64,000 nt of DNA from Spirosoma terrae (lineage in GTDB: Bacteria > Bacteroidota > Bacteroidia > Cytophagales > Spirosomataceae). Each line of letters starts with the position of its first letter. Within the stretch, counting starts at the first letter, position 1. Position numbers and translations under genes: made by a program. The stretch is from assembly GCF_010435915.1 (NCBI RefSeq), contig NZ_JAAFZH010000001.1:1054001-1118000 (forward strand), given 5' to 3'. The notes under the pieces are model-generated. The model worked only from the letters and a program-made list of their open reading frames with translations, did not search any database and was not told where the DNA came from. Below, in pieces: positions 26,241-35,635 of the stretch.

Positions 26241-26657
26241 ATGGTATATATTAATAGAATTGAGCATTTCAATGCGGCTCACCGGCTCTACAATCCAGCC
26301 TGGTCTGAGGAAAAAAATAAGGAAGTGTTTGGCCCCTGCGCAAACATAAACTGGCATGGGCATAACTTCGAACTGATCGTAACGGTCAAGGGGCAACCCG
26401 ACCCGGATACGGGTTTTGTGATTGATTTGAAAGTGCTGGGCGATATTATTAAGCGTGAAGTGATCGAGAAAGTCGATCATAAAAACCTCAATCTTGATGT
26501 TGATTTCATGCGTGGAAAGATGGCCAGTTGCGAAATCTTCGTCATGGAAATCTGGAAAATTCTGGAAAAGGCATTAGCCGACGTAACAGAAGCGCATCTT
26601 CACCAGATCAGGCTCTACGAAACGCCGAAAAATTTTGTTGACTACTTTGGCGAATAA
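26241..26657 (+). CDS. 6-pyruvoyl-tetrahydropterin synthase-like (PTPS-II type motif)
   Basis: The 138-residue protein is a PTPS/QueD-family T-fold enzyme. Zinc ligands are His14 (FNAAHRL), His39 and His41 (WHGHNF). The catalytic Cys33 is followed by five residues before HGH (CANINWHGH), the spacing of tetrahydrobiopterin-type PTPS-II, whereas QueD has three (CxxxHGH). The catalytic Asp/His region VDHKNLNLD is present. Family knowledge therefore favours conversion of dihydroneopterin triphosphate to 6-pyruvoyl-tetrahydropterin over queuosine synthesis, although automatic pipelines would probably call it queD. It has its own promoter; lpxB follows on the same strand. Confidence 0.75.
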   Translation: MVYINRIEHFNAAHRLYNPAWSEEKNKEVFGPCANINWHGHNFELIVTVKGQPDPDTGFVIDLKVLGDIIKREVIEKVDHKNLNLDVDFMRGKMASCEIFVMEIWKILEKALADVTEAHLHQIRLYETPKNFVDYFGE

Positions 26658-26745
26658 GCATCAACGTATGCAGTAGGATGTAGGCTAGGGAGTGGTTTGT
26701 TACGTTTTATTACTTACTTCATGCATCTTACTGCTTAGTTTCTTC

Positions 26746-27876
26746 ATGAATTATTATCTGATTGCTGGCGAACGATCGGGCGACCTGCATGGGGCCAACC
26801 TTATTCGGGCTATTCGTCAATACGACCCCGAAGCCCAATGTCGTGCGTATGGCGGTGAGCAGATGGAGCAGGCCGGAGCTGTTCTGGTACGTCATTACCG
26901 GGAGATGGCCTTCATGGGGTTTCTGGAAGTGGTCAAAAATCTGGGTACAATTCGACGGATTATGCGCGAATGCCAGGCAGATTTGCTGGCCAACCGACCC
27001 GACGTGCTTATTTTGATCGACTATGCTGGCTTTAACTTACGCATGGCCCGATTTGCCAAACAGCATGGTATCCGCGTATTTTACTACATATCGCCTAAAG
27101 TGTGGGCCTGGAATCAGCGACGAGCGTTGAAAATTAAGGCCAATGTCGATCAACTGTTTACCATCCTGCCTTTCGAAACCGAGTTTTTTGCTCGTTACGA
27201 CTATGCCGTTCACTACGTAGGCAATCCGCTACTGGACGCTTTAGCCGCTTTTAGTCCTAATCCAGCATTTCGGTCGAAACTACAACTAGATGACCGGCCA
27301 GTAGTTGCCTTGCTGCCGGGAAGCCGTCGCCAGGAAATTACGTCCATATTACCGGTTATGCTGGAAGCGAGTAACTGTTTTCCGGCATATCAGTTTGTGG
27401 TTGGCACTGTAAGCAACCTGCCATCGGCACTGTATGATCGTATGTTAGCGGCCTATCCTGCTGTAAAGCGCGTAGACGATGCTGCTTATGACGTATTACA
27501 TAATGCCGAAGCCGCCCTGGTTACCTCGGGTACCGCTACGTTGGAAACAGCCCTGCTGAACGTACCGCAGGTCGTATGCTATAAAACGACAGGTATTTCG
27601 TATGCCATCGCTAAACGATTGATTGCGGTGCCCTTTATTTCATTGGTGAATTTGATCGCCAACCGCAATGTAGTGACTGAATTGATTCAGAATGAGCTGA
27701 CTACAGAACGTATCGAAGCAGAGCTAAACGCCATTCTGCCTAACGGTGCCCGACGTGCCGAGCAGTTGGATGGATATGCGGATGTACGCCGGAAAATGGG
27801 CGAGGCAGGAGCATCTGAGCGAGCAGGGAAGCAAATGGTCGAACTCTTGATAGAAGAGACGCAGAAAAAGGCCTAG
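26746..27876 (+). CDS. lpxB: Lipid-A-disaccharide synthase
   Basis: From the ATG at 26746 the product has 376 residues, the usual length of LpxB. Family signatures are YLIAGERSGDLHGANLI at the N-terminus, EMAFMGFLEVVKNLG, FYYISPKVWAWNQRR, HYVGNPLLDAL, LLPGSRRQEI and LVTSGTATLETALL. It transfers 2,3-diacylglucosamine-1-phosphate from UDP-diacylglucosamine to form lipid A disaccharide at the inner membrane. An in-frame upstream start at 26692 would add an unneeded hydrophobic leader. The end overlaps the end of the convergent acyltransferase gene by 4 nt. Confidence 0.92.
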   Translation: MNYYLIAGERSGDLHGANLIRAIRQYDPEAQCRAYGGEQMEQAGAVLVRHYREMAFMGFLEVVKNLGTIRRIMRECQADLLANRPDVLILIDYAGFNLRMARFAKQHGIRVFYYISPKVWAWNQRRALKIKANVDQLFTILPFETEFFARYDYAVHYVGNPLLDALAAFSPNPAFRSKLQLDDRPVVALLPGSRRQEITSILPVMLEASNCFPAYQFVVGTVSNLPSALYDRMLAAYPAVKRVDDAAYDVLHNAEAALVTSGTATLETALLNVPQVVCYKTTGISYAIAKRLIAVPFISLVNLIANRNVVTELIQNELTTERIEAELNAILPNGARRAEQLDGYADVRRKMGEAGASERAGKQMVELLIEETQKKA

Positions 27877-28451
27877 CTGGATTTTTCCTGAATCAATCCC
27901 GTTTCTTCCCAGCTCTTGAGCCAATCTTTTTTGATGCCGTGGACTTCAGAAAAAAAGGCGTAGAAGGGAATCATATCTGCTTCGTAATTACCCGTTGCCT
28001 GAATAGGTGGCCCAAGAAGAACCTGTTTGCGAGGCCAGTCGAAACCAACCGGAATAATAGGGACCTGGGCTTTTAGCGAGATATAGTAAAATCCTGTTTT
28101 TAACTTCGATACGTTACTTCGTGTGCCTTCCGGGGCAATGCAAATATGCAGAGACTCGTGCTGGTTGAACACGTTAACGATGCTGTCGACCAGATTATTG
28201 GATTTGTCTCTGTAAACCGGCTTGCCGCCCAGCCAGCGAAAAAGCCAGCCAGAATACCAGGTGAACAGCGAACTTTTGGCAAGATATTGAATCCAGATAC
28301 CAACTGTGGCTCGGGTTCCTAACCCGATAGGGAAATCCCAGTTCGTGGTGTGGGGAGCAACAGTCCATATTCCTTTAGGGAGCTGAGGAATAGGACCAAC
28401 AACCCGCCATCCGGCTATTTTAAACAACCAACGGGCAATGGTACTTAGCAT
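27873..28451 (-). CDS. 1-acylglycerol-3-phosphate O-acyltransferase family protein
   Basis: The 192-residue protein has the PlsC-type motifs HTTNWDFPIG (HX4D, near residue 35), the KPVYRDKSN region and EGTRS near residue 110. An N-terminal hydrophobic helix (LSTIARWLFKIAGW) may anchor it in the membrane. Short PlsC-like proteins of this kind act on glycerophospholipids or as other acyltransferases; the acceptor is unknown. It follows a small membrane-protein gene on the same strand, separated by an imperfect palindrome. Confidence 0.8.
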   Translation of the reverse strand: MLSTIARWLFKIAGWRVVGPIPQLPKGIWTVAPHTTNWDFPIGLGTRATVGIWIQYLAKSSLFTWYSGWLFRWLGGKPVYRDKSNNLVDSIVNVFNQHESLHICIAPEGTRSNVSKLKTGFYYISLKAQVPIIPVGFDWPRKQVLLGPPIQATGNYEADMIPFYAFFSEVHGIKKDWLKSWEETGLIQEKSS

Positions 28452-28454
28452 ATG

Positions 28455-28535
28455 TTAGTTTACAGTCTTCAGTTTATAGTCTTCAGTTGCTGTCTTGCTG
28501 ACAACCATAAACTGACAACCATAAACTGAAAACTT
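28455..28535. repeat. Imperfect intergenic palindrome with CAGTTTAT/ATAAACTG arms
   Basis: Copies of TTCAGTTTATAGT and TCAGTTG on the left face two copies of CAACCATAAACTGA on the right, forming an imperfect hairpin right after the stop of the 33-residue gene. It resembles the palindromes near 18.5, 42.9 and 51.8 kb and may act as terminator. Confidence 0.5.
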
Positions 28536-28537
28536 AT

Positions 28538-28639
28538 TTAATACTTCCGGTCGTTGCGCTCCAGCCAGCGGCCAGTCATAAACGAAGCCGTCAGCAGAAC
28601 AACATAGAACAGAATTGTTAATGGGGTTGATAAATCCAT
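28538..28639 (-). CDS. Small single-pass membrane protein, 33 aa
   Basis: The minus strand reads ATG to TAA over 34 codons. Residues 8-22 form one hydrophobic helix (TILFYVVLLTASFMTG), followed by a charged tail (RWLERNDRKY). A TAnnTTTG element (TACTTTTG, minus strand 28665-28672) lies 25 nt upstream of the ATG, which supports expression. I do not know a family. It could be a small membrane-regulatory protein, and its size makes it easy for gene finders to miss. Confidence 0.55.
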   Translation of the reverse strand: MDLSTPLTILFYVVLLTASFMTGRWLERNDRKY

Positions 28640-28664
28640 GTCTGTAGTCGGTTGAATTCTGGTG

Positions 28665-28672
28665 CAAAAGTA
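28665..28672 (-). promoter_or_regulatory. Bacteroidota -7 element of the small membrane protein gene
   Basis: Minus-strand TACTTTTG matches TAnnTTTG. No clear -33 element was seen. The leader to the ATG at 28639 would be about 20 nt. Confidence 0.4.
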
Positions 28673-28751
28673 CAATACACATCGGATATTAGACACTGTA
28701 ACCTAGACAAAAAGTGAAAGTCTGTGTTCAGTGTCTAATTCCTGGCGTATC

Positions 28752-29900
28752 TTATAAGACTCCTTTTGTGCTGGGAAGATTATCCAATTCCCGAATACTA
28801 CGCTGAACAGCCATCTTTATGGATTTGGCAAAGGCTTTAAAAATGGCTTCAATTTTATGGTGTTCATTATCACCTTCCACCTGTATGTTCAGGTTACAAA
28901 GCGCGGTGTCGGAAAAGGATTTGAAGAAATGGAAAAACATTTCGGTGGGCATATCGCCCACTTTTTCCCGCTTGAATTCAGCATTCCAGACCAGCCAGGG
29001 GCGTCCCGAAAAGTCGATACCCACCTGCGCCAGCGCTTCGTCCATGGGTAGCAGGAAGCCATACCGACTGATGCCCCGCTTATCGCCCAGCGCACGCCGG
29101 TAGGCTTCGCCCAATGCCAGAGCCGTGTCTTCAATGGTGTGATGCTCATCAATGTGGAGGTCGCCCTGCACACGAATCGTTAAATCGGCTCCCGAATGTT
29201 TGGCAACCTGATCGAGCATGTGGTCGAAAAAGCCAAGGCCTGTATGAATATCTGCTTTCCCCTGACCATCGAGATTCAGATCGATTTTGATCTGTGTTTC
29301 TTTGGTGTTGCGTTCAACGCTGGCTGTGCGGGCAGGCAATCGCAGAAACTCATAAATTTTATCCCAATCGTCAGTCTTCAGGGCGATGGCTTGCTGCATG
29401 GCTTCCGTTAAACCCGTTACATCGGCGGTTTGTACTGACAATAAGCCATCGGGAGGAAGGAACAAAATGGCTTTGGCCCCTAAATTGACCGCTAGTTGCA
29501 CATCGGTCAGACGATCGCCAATAACGTAGCTATTCGCCAGATCGTATTCCGGGGCAAAATACTGCGTGAGCATACCCGTACCCGGTTTGCGCGTAGTTGA
29601 GTTATCGCGTGGGAAATGTCGATCAATATGGACGGCCTCAAAACGAATATTTTCACCAGCAAACGTAGCCATCATCTTGTTGTGAGCAGGCCAGAATGTT
29701 TCTTCCGGGAAAGAATCAGTGCCCAGACCATCCTGGTTTGTCACCATGACCAGCTCATAGTCAGTTTCTTCGGCAATTTTACGCATGGCCGAAATGGCCC
29801 TGGGGATGTAATCAAGTTTGGCTAGTGAATCGACCTGCTGATCGGGTTGAGGCTCAATAATCAGCGTACCATCACGATCAATGAATAAAATTTTTCGCAT
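28752..29900 (-). CDS. hisB: Bifunctional histidinol-phosphatase/imidazoleglycerol-phosphate dehydratase
   Basis: From the ATG at 29900 the product has 382 residues. The N-terminal HAD phosphatase domain starts with [12 protein letters not shown] and has the [14 protein letters not shown] and [13 protein letters not shown] motifs. The C-terminal dehydratase domain starts near residue 190 ([19 protein letters not shown]) and has [31 protein letters not shown] and the [13 protein letters not shown] metal-binding end. The enzyme catalyses two steps of histidine synthesis. No other his gene is in the window. A TAnnTTTG element lies about 20 nt upstream. Confidence 0.93.
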   Translation of the reverse strand: MRKILFIDRDGTLIIEPQPDQQVDSLAKLDYIPRAISAMRKIAEETDYELVMVTNQDGLGTDSFPEETFWPAHNKMMATFAGENIRFEAVHIDRHFPRDNSTTRKPGTGMLTQYFAPEYDLANSYVIGDRLTDVQLAVNLGAKAILFLPPDGLLSVQTADVTGLTEAMQQAIALKTDDWDKIYEFLRLPARTASVERNTKETQIKIDLNLDGQGKADIHTGLGFFDHMLDQVAKHSGADLTIRVQGDLHIDEHHTIEDTALALGEAYRRALGDKRGISRYGFLLPMDEALAQVGIDFSGRPWLVWNAEFKREKVGDMPTEMFFHFFKSFSDTALCNLNIQVEGDNEHHKIEAIFKAFAKSIKMAVQRSIRELDNLPSTKGVL

Positions 29901-29919
29901 ATACATAATATCTGGCGGA

Positions 29920-29927
29920 CAAAGATA
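29920..29927 (-). promoter_or_regulatory. Bacteroidota -7 element of hisB
   Basis: Minus-strand TATCTTTG matches TAnnTTTG and gives a leader of about 13-15 nt to the ATG at 29900. No clear -33 element was seen. Confidence 0.4.
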
Positions 29928-30158
29928 CCTCACCAGCCGAATTGTAAGAGAAAACGTATTAAATTTGCCACCTAGTAACGTTTTCGATTTATACTGCTAC
30001 GTAGGATTTCTGTCATATATATAGTTTATTAGTTATCTATAAAGTCCTATCAGTTTGTAACTCGATTGAATATACTGCCTAAGCTATCCCATCGAAACAG
30101 TTAGATAAAACCGCGTACAATAATTACTATACTACATACATAAATTACAAAAAAAAAT

Positions 30159-31163
30159 ATGCCAGCAAATGCATCCAGGCTGACCCGGATCGGGGTTTTC
30201 TATGACGGCAATTATTTCTTACACGTAAGCAATTATTATAATTATTCTCATGAACGGCGCAGCCGGATTAGTATATCAGGTTTACATGCATTTATCCGTA
30301 GGCAGGTAGCTGAAGAAGAGGGTGTTAACGAGCGTTTATGTCAAATTGTGGATGCTCATTATTTTAGAGGTCGCTTAAATGCGCACGAAGCTAATCAACG
30401 GGGTAATCAATTGTTTTATGATCGCCTGTTCGACGATATTCTGATGTCGGAAGGGGTTGTTACGCATTATTTGCCCGTAAAAACGTATCAGGGCTATCGT
30501 CAGGAAAAAGGTATTGATGTTTGGCTGGCTCTGGAAGCCTTTGAATTAGCGCAGTACAAAAAGTTTGATGTTGTTGTGCTCATTACGTCTGATGGCGATT
30601 ATGTACCGTTAATTCGAAAACTCAATACGTTAGGCTCACGAATTATGGTGTTGAGCTGGGACTTCGAGTTTCTGAACGAACAAGGCGAAAAACAGGTAAC
30701 GCGCACGTCTCAGGATTTGCTGGAAGAAGTGTCCTATCCGGTTGCCATGCACGGCCTGATTGACGACCGGAGTAGACGGAACGATATGATCATTCAAAAT
30801 CTGTTCGTAAAACAGCAGCAGACGCGCCCAACTTTCTCGCTTGCCACGGCCGGTGGGAGTGGGTTTGGAAGCACTTTTGCCGACAGTGATGACTTCAATT
30901 TTCAGCTGTCGGACGAGCCGAATTATAACATTGCCGATACGATTGACGGCGATCCGGAAGGACGTAAGATTAGTACGGTTCGTAGCCTCAAAACCGGGTA
31001 TGGTTTTATAAATTACCCGCCCAATAATCTATTTTTTCATTATACCAGTCTGATTGATACTGATTTCAACGAGTTGCAGATTGACGATGAAATCGAATTC
31101 ACGATAGGACAAAATACGGAGGGTAAAGATATTGCCGTTGACGTACGATTAGTTCGTGAGTAA
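30159..31163 (+). CDS. NYN-domain (LabA/DUF88-like) nuclease with C-terminal cold-shock domain
   Basis: The 334-residue protein has an N-terminal NYN/PIN-like domain (about residues 10-185): Asp16 in GVFYDGNYF, the EKGIDVWLALEAFELAQ segment and LITSDGDYVPLIRKL, which supply the conserved acidic metal site. A linker of about 80 residues follows. The C-terminal part (about 265-334) looks like a cold-shock/S1-type beta-barrel (TGYGFINYPPNNLFFHYTSL, DEIEFTIGQNTEGKDIAVDV), a nucleic-acid-binding fold. An RNase acting on bound RNA is inferred. An A-rich run directly precedes the ATG, as in many Bacteroidota genes. pabB starts 2 nt after its stop. Confidence 0.8.
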   Translation: MPANASRLTRIGVFYDGNYFLHVSNYYNYSHERRSRISISGLHAFIRRQVAEEEGVNERLCQIVDAHYFRGRLNAHEANQRGNQLFYDRLFDDILMSEGVVTHYLPVKTYQGYRQEKGIDVWLALEAFELAQYKKFDVVVLITSDGDYVPLIRKLNTLGSRIMVLSWDFEFLNEQGEKQVTRTSQDLLEEVSYPVAMHGLIDDRSRRNDMIIQNLFVKQQQTRPTFSLATAGGSGFGSTFADSDDFNFQLSDEPNYNIADTIDGDPEGRKISTVRSLKTGYGFINYPPNNLFFHYTSLIDTDFNELQIDDEIEFTIGQNTEGKDIAVDVRLVRE

Positions 31164-31165
31164 GA

Positions 31166-32473
31166 ATGAACCAGATTATTGTTGATACTACGTCTTCGTT
31201 TCGCTGGAAAGCATTAGGCTGGGCAGTAGAACAACAGACAAAAGCAGATGGGTTTGTCGCTTTTCTGAACAATAATCACATAAAATATCCGAATGACCCG
31301 TTTCCAAACCGTTTGTTTATCGGTGTGAAACGGGTCATTTCGTTTTCAAATAATGATGCTTTTACGGCATTACGGCAAGCCCACGATGAGCATCCGTCCT
31401 TTTTAGTAGGCTACTGGGGGTATGATCTGAAAAATCAGCTTGAAGCACTGACAAGTCGTAATTCAGATCGGCTCGGTTTTCCAGATGTTTATTTTGTTGA
31501 GCCTGAATGGGTGATCGACTTCGAGGCCGATACGGCTATCGTATACGGCGGTGGCGATGTAAACGATTTGCTAAGCGCCATTCAGCTTTTTTCGGAGAAA
31601 GCAGATTCAGATAGTCATCCGGGGCAGCAGAGCAAGAGTACCATCCAATGTCGGGTTACGGATGCTACGTATATAGATACAGTTCAAGAAATTCAACGAC
31701 ATATTCTGGCGGGCGATGTGTATGAATTAAATTATTGCATTGAGTTTTTCGCTGAGCAGGCTGCCCTGAGTCCCCTCTCTGTTTACAAAGCGCTGAATGA
31801 GAAATCGCCAATGCCATTTTCTAGCTTTATCAAACTGGGCAATCGTTACGTAATGGGCGCGTCGCCCGAGCGATTTTTAAAAAAACAGGGCAATCGAATT
31901 ATATCACAGCCGATAAAAGGTACTATCCGTCGCGGGAAAACGGCTGCTGAAGATGCTGCGCTTCGGAAGCAGTTAGTCAATTCAGAAAAGGAACGGGCCG
32001 AAAATTTGATGATCGTTGATCTGGTACGCAACGATCTGGCCCGGAGTGCCGAAACCGGTTCTGTGCGGGTAGACGAACTCTTTGGTATTTACGGTTTCCA
32101 GCAGGTCTATCAGATGATCTCAACGGTGTCGGCCACGCTACGTAGCGAACTATCTTGGGCGGATGTTATCCGTAATGCGTTTCCGATGGGTAGTATGACC
32201 GGGGCGCCCAAAATCCGGTCGATGGAGTTAATCGATGAACTGGAAGTAAGCCGCCGGGGAGTTTATTCGGGCGCTATTGGGTTTGTAACGCCCGAAGGTG
32301 ATTTTGACTTCAGCGTTGTTATACGAACGTTACTGTACGATGCAGCCAGCCAATATGCTTCTTTTTCGGTGGGTAGCGCTATTACGTATGATGCTGATCC
32401 GCAGCAGGAATGGGAGGAGTGTTTATTGAAGGCTCGGGCCATCCGGGACGTATTGGAGAACTATCTTCATTAA
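31166..32473 (+). CDS. pabB: Aminodeoxychorismate synthase component I
   Basis: The 435-residue chorismate-utilising enzyme has the C-terminal core DLVRNDLARSAETGSV, FPMGSMTGAPKIRSMELIDELE and RRGVYSGAIGF. The active-site segment reads PIKGTIRRG; the lysine in PIKGT is the covalent-intermediate residue of PabB, where anthranilate synthase TrpE has PIAGT. It makes 4-amino-4-deoxychorismate for folate together with a PabA glutaminase, which is not in the window. It lies 2 nt behind the NYN gene and is surely co-transcribed with it. Confidence 0.85.
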   Translation: MNQIIVDTTSSFRWKALGWAVEQQTKADGFVAFLNNNHIKYPNDPFPNRLFIGVKRVISFSNNDAFTALRQAHDEHPSFLVGYWGYDLKNQLEALTSRNSDRLGFPDVYFVEPEWVIDFEADTAIVYGGGDVNDLLSAIQLFSEKADSDSHPGQQSKSTIQCRVTDATYIDTVQEIQRHILAGDVYELNYCIEFFAEQAALSPLSVYKALNEKSPMPFSSFIKLGNRYVMGASPERFLKKQGNRIISQPIKGTIRRGKTAAEDAALRKQLVNSEKERAENLMIVDLVRNDLARSAETGSVRVDELFGIYGFQQVYQMISTVSATLRSELSWADVIRNAFPMGSMTGAPKIRSMELIDELEVSRRGVYSGAIGFVTPEGDFDFSVVIRTLLYDAASQYASFSVGSAITYDADPQQEWEECLLKARAIRDVLENYLH

Positions 32474-32719
32474 TTTTCTGCCGGCCCTTACGTAGTAAGC
32501 CCCACTTTTGCTGGTTTGTAAACGCTTATCGTTGGACCGTTTAAAAATAAAGTAGCGCCAACCGTGTGAAATTTCACCTTTATTTTTCTCTTATTCTGTA
32601 AGCAAAGCAACATTCAGTTCTGAAAGTACTCTTTATGAGGATGTTTACCGTTTAACAAATTTTAACTAGATTTATAGTTAAAGAATGTTAACATTGTAAC
32701 CAATCGATCCGATTGTCTT

Positions 32720-32727
32720 TAGTTTTG
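32720..32727 (+). promoter_or_regulatory. Bacteroidota -7 element of the outer-membrane barrel gene
   Basis: TAGTTTTG matches TAnnTTTG about 37 nt before the ATG at 32765. The upstream TTG at 32694-32696 is 23 nt away, slightly too far for a good -33. Confidence 0.4.
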
Positions 32728-32764
32728 CTTCTTGTACACCTGTTCAACCTTTTCCTGTTCTCGA

Positions 32765-35608
32765 ATGAAAAAGCTCTTCCTGCTGGCCGTATTGTGTCTG
32801 TTTACGGTTGTGCTCCAAGCCCAATCCCCAACGGGAGCCTCGCGATTTACTCTTCAGGGCCGAGCTGTCGACACAGCGGCTGCCCCCTTGCCTTCATCAA
32901 CCGTAATGTTGCTTAGCCCCAAGGATTCGTCTCTGGTTAATTTCACCCGAGCCGACGATAAAGGGGCTTTTGCATTTAAAAATATTAAGGCGGGTAGCTA
33001 CGTACTCAAAATCTCGTTTGTAGGGCTCATACCGTATAACCAGGTAGTTAAGTCAGACGGAGAAGCGGTTGTGAATCTTGGTGATCTAAAACTGAAACCG
33101 ATCACTAAAGAGCTTTTTGAAGTAGTGGTAAAAACGGCCAAAGCACCGCTGACGATTAAAGGAGACACCATTGAGTATAACGCTAGCTCGTTTAAGGTTC
33201 CAGCCGGATCAACGGTGGAGGATTTGCTACGTAAACTACCGGGTGTTCAGGTCGATCAGGATGGAAATATTCGGGCGCAGGGGCAGGAAGTAAAGAAAGT
33301 TACGGTCGATGGAAAAAACTTCTTCGGCAACGACCCAAAGCAGGCGACTAAAAACCTACAGGCCGAAGCCATTACGAAAGTTCAGGTGTTTAACGACAAA
33401 ACAGAACAGGCGAAACTGACGGGTATCGACGATGGCAAAAAAGAGAAAACCGTCAACCTGGAGCTAAAAGAAGAATTCAAAAAAGGTGGTTTCGGGAAGG
33501 TGACAGCGGCTGGCGGTCCGGCATCAAACAACGTATCGGCGCGCGCCGAAGCGAAAGGGAGCTACAATAAGTTTAATGCCAAACACCAATTTTCCTTGGT
33601 GGGTTTAGGCAATAATACCAACCAGCAGGGTTTGTCCCGTGATGATTATCAGGATTTTAGAGGTAGCAATGCCTATAATTCCAACCAGAACGCTGATTTT
33701 GGCTTCAGTGGTGGTAACTACTTCTATTTTTCGGATAGTGGCGACGAAGGGCTGGGTATTCCGGTAAGCGGCCGGCAAGGCGTTGGCTTTTCGAATAATG
33801 CAGCTGGTGGTGTTAACTATAATTACGATACCAAGCCTAAGAAGTGGAGCGGTAGCTATTACTACAACCAGACGAGGATTGAATTAGATGCGGAACGTAG
33901 ACGGGACAATACACTGCCGCAGAATGAATATAAAACCGAAGAAAATAGCAATCAGGTCAATTTCAATGGGAACCACCGAGTCAGTGCCCGTTACGAGCAG
34001 GAGATGGATTCGCTGAACTCGCTGGTGTTTATTAATAACAGTCGTTATGGAATAGGGGACGGTTATTTGTCAAGATTGCAGAATCTTATCCGTAGCAACG
34101 GAGCCACAACAATTAACGCTACCGAAAATAGAAGCACACAGCGGCAGTTTGCTACGTCTAATTCGCTCATTTATCGGCATAAAATGCGGAGTAAAAAAGG
34201 TAGAAGTTTTGCCGCCAGCGCTACGTATGAAGTAAACACAAACGACGCTACGTTAAATCTGAACTCGACCAATACCTATTCAGGACCCATTACAACGGCG
34301 GATCGATTGGCAGATATTCATCAGGATCAGCGAAACAATATTATTCGGAGCGAATATAAAGCGAGCCTGCAATTTGTGGAGCCATTTGCCAAACGGTTTA
34401 CGTGGGAAACGTTCTATAATTTCAGCTTGCGTAACGACGAAGTAGACCGCGATGTATTCAATCGTAGCGATAATGCTGCCCGGGTTGATTCGCTGAGTCT
34501 GTATTATAAAAACAATTACATCTATAATCGGCTAGGAAGTAGTGTTCGCTATTCACACAAGGGGTTAAACCTATCAGTTGGATTGGCGGGTCAGCGTTTT
34601 TCGCTCGATGGGCAGTTTGCTCCTGATCAGACATCGTCGCGATTTAACCAGATTAACCGGGTTTTTACTACGTTTATCCCCAACGTGGGCTTGAACTACG
34701 ATCTCAAAAAGAACCGATACCTATATGGTGGATATAATGTGAGCGTTCAAATCCCAACCTCTCGCGATCTACAGCCGGTAATTAACAACAGTAACCCGCT
34801 TTTTATCAATGTTGGCAATCCTAATTTGCTTCCTCAATTAGGGCACAATCTGAATATTGGCTTCAATTATTTCAATCCCGGTAGTTTTATGAATGCCTAT
34901 ATCGGTATAAACGGGACCAAATATGTCAATCAGATCGTGTATAGCCAGGAGACCGACCCGCAAACGCTGGTGACCACCATTACACCCGAAAACCTGTCGG
35001 GAGGGCAGAACATGGGTTCGTATATCGGTTTTGGATTTCCTTTAAAGAAAACCAAGGCAACGCTCGATCTCAACGGAGGCATTAATCTGGGCACGAACCC
35101 GGCTAAGATCAATAGAATTCTCAACGACACGAAGTCTCAGAATTATAATGTTGGGGCACGGCTTAGTCTGACCCCAGCCGAGTGGCTGACGTTTTATGGC
35201 AATGCCAATTACAACGTAACGAACACGCAGTTTTCGATTAATGCCAACCGGGATCAGACCTTTTCGAACACGAATTGGGGCGGTGAGCTGACGCTACGTT
35301 TACCCCACAGTCTGTACATTAATACGACCATGAATTACCGGATCAGTATTAACGAGCAACTGAACTTTGATCAGCGGATACCGCTCTGGAACGCGTCATT
35401 GTATCACATTCTGGGTAAAGCCAAACGCGCTGAAATTCGCCTGACGGCCATCGATATGCTAAATCGTAACGTAGCGGTATCTTTAAATCGGGGTGTTAAC
35501 TATACGCAGTCGGAAACGATTCAGACGCTGGCCCGCTATTTCACCATTGGCTTTACGTATAATATGCGGGGTGTTCAGGCCAAGATGCGCCGGGAGGGCT
35601 TCTATTGA
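32765..35608 (+). CDS. TonB-dependent-receptor-like outer membrane beta-barrel protein
   Basis: From the ATG at 32765 the product has 947 residues with a signal peptide (MKKLFLLAVLCLFTVVLQAQ). A carboxypeptidase-regulatory-like domain follows (about 30-110, LPSSTVMLLSPKDSSLVNF and GAFAFKNIKAGSYVLKISF). Then comes a plug-like region (VEDLLRKLPGVQVDQDGNI, VTVDGKNFFGNDPKQATKN, ITKVQVFNDKTEQAKLTG), and the rest is an outer-membrane barrel of the OMP_b-brl_3 kind. Such proteins usually travel with a GLPGLI protein, as here. The imported or exported substrate is unknown. The in-frame earlier start at 32732 breaks the signal peptide and is rejected. Confidence 0.85.
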   Translation: MKKLFLLAVLCLFTVVLQAQSPTGASRFTLQGRAVDTAAAPLPSSTVMLLSPKDSSLVNFTRADDKGAFAFKNIKAGSYVLKISFVGLIPYNQVVKSDGEAVVNLGDLKLKPITKELFEVVVKTAKAPLTIKGDTIEYNASSFKVPAGSTVEDLLRKLPGVQVDQDGNIRAQGQEVKKVTVDGKNFFGNDPKQATKNLQAEAITKVQVFNDKTEQAKLTGIDDGKKEKTVNLELKEEFKKGGFGKVTAAGGPASNNVSARAEAKGSYNKFNAKHQFSLVGLGNNTNQQGLSRDDYQDFRGSNAYNSNQNADFGFSGGNYFYFSDSGDEGLGIPVSGRQGVGFSNNAAGGVNYNYDTKPKKWSGSYYYNQTRIELDAERRRDNTLPQNEYKTEENSNQVNFNGNHRVSARYEQEMDSLNSLVFINNSRYGIGDGYLSRLQNLIRSNGATTINATENRSTQRQFATSNSLIYRHKMRSKKGRSFAASATYEVNTNDATLNLNSTNTYSGPITTADRLADIHQDQRNNIIRSEYKASLQFVEPFAKRFTWETFYNFSLRNDEVDRDVFNRSDNAARVDSLSLYYKNNYIYNRLGSSVRYSHKGLNLSVGLAGQRFSLDGQFAPDQTSSRFNQINRVFTTFIPNVGLNYDLKKNRYLYGGYNVSVQIPTSRDLQPVINNSNPLFINVGNPNLLPQLGHNLNIGFNYFNPGSFMNAYIGINGTKYVNQIVYSQETDPQTLVTTITPENLSGGQNMGSYIGFGFPLKKTKATLDLNGGINLGTNPAKINRILNDTKSQNYNVGARLSLTPAEWLTFYGNANYNVTNTQFSINANRDQTFSNTNWGGELTLRLPHSLYINTTMNYRISINEQLNFDQRIPLWNASLYHILGKAKRAEIRLTAIDMLNRNVAVSLNRGVNYTQSETIQTLARYFTIGFTYNMRGVQAKMRREGFY

Positions 35609-35635
35609 TATCAACCGCTATTCATTTACCTAGCT

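Noticed and set aside
26670-26733. Loose hairpin between the pterin synthase and lpxB
   Set aside because: The arms have several mismatches and a long loop; not strong enough to call a terminator.
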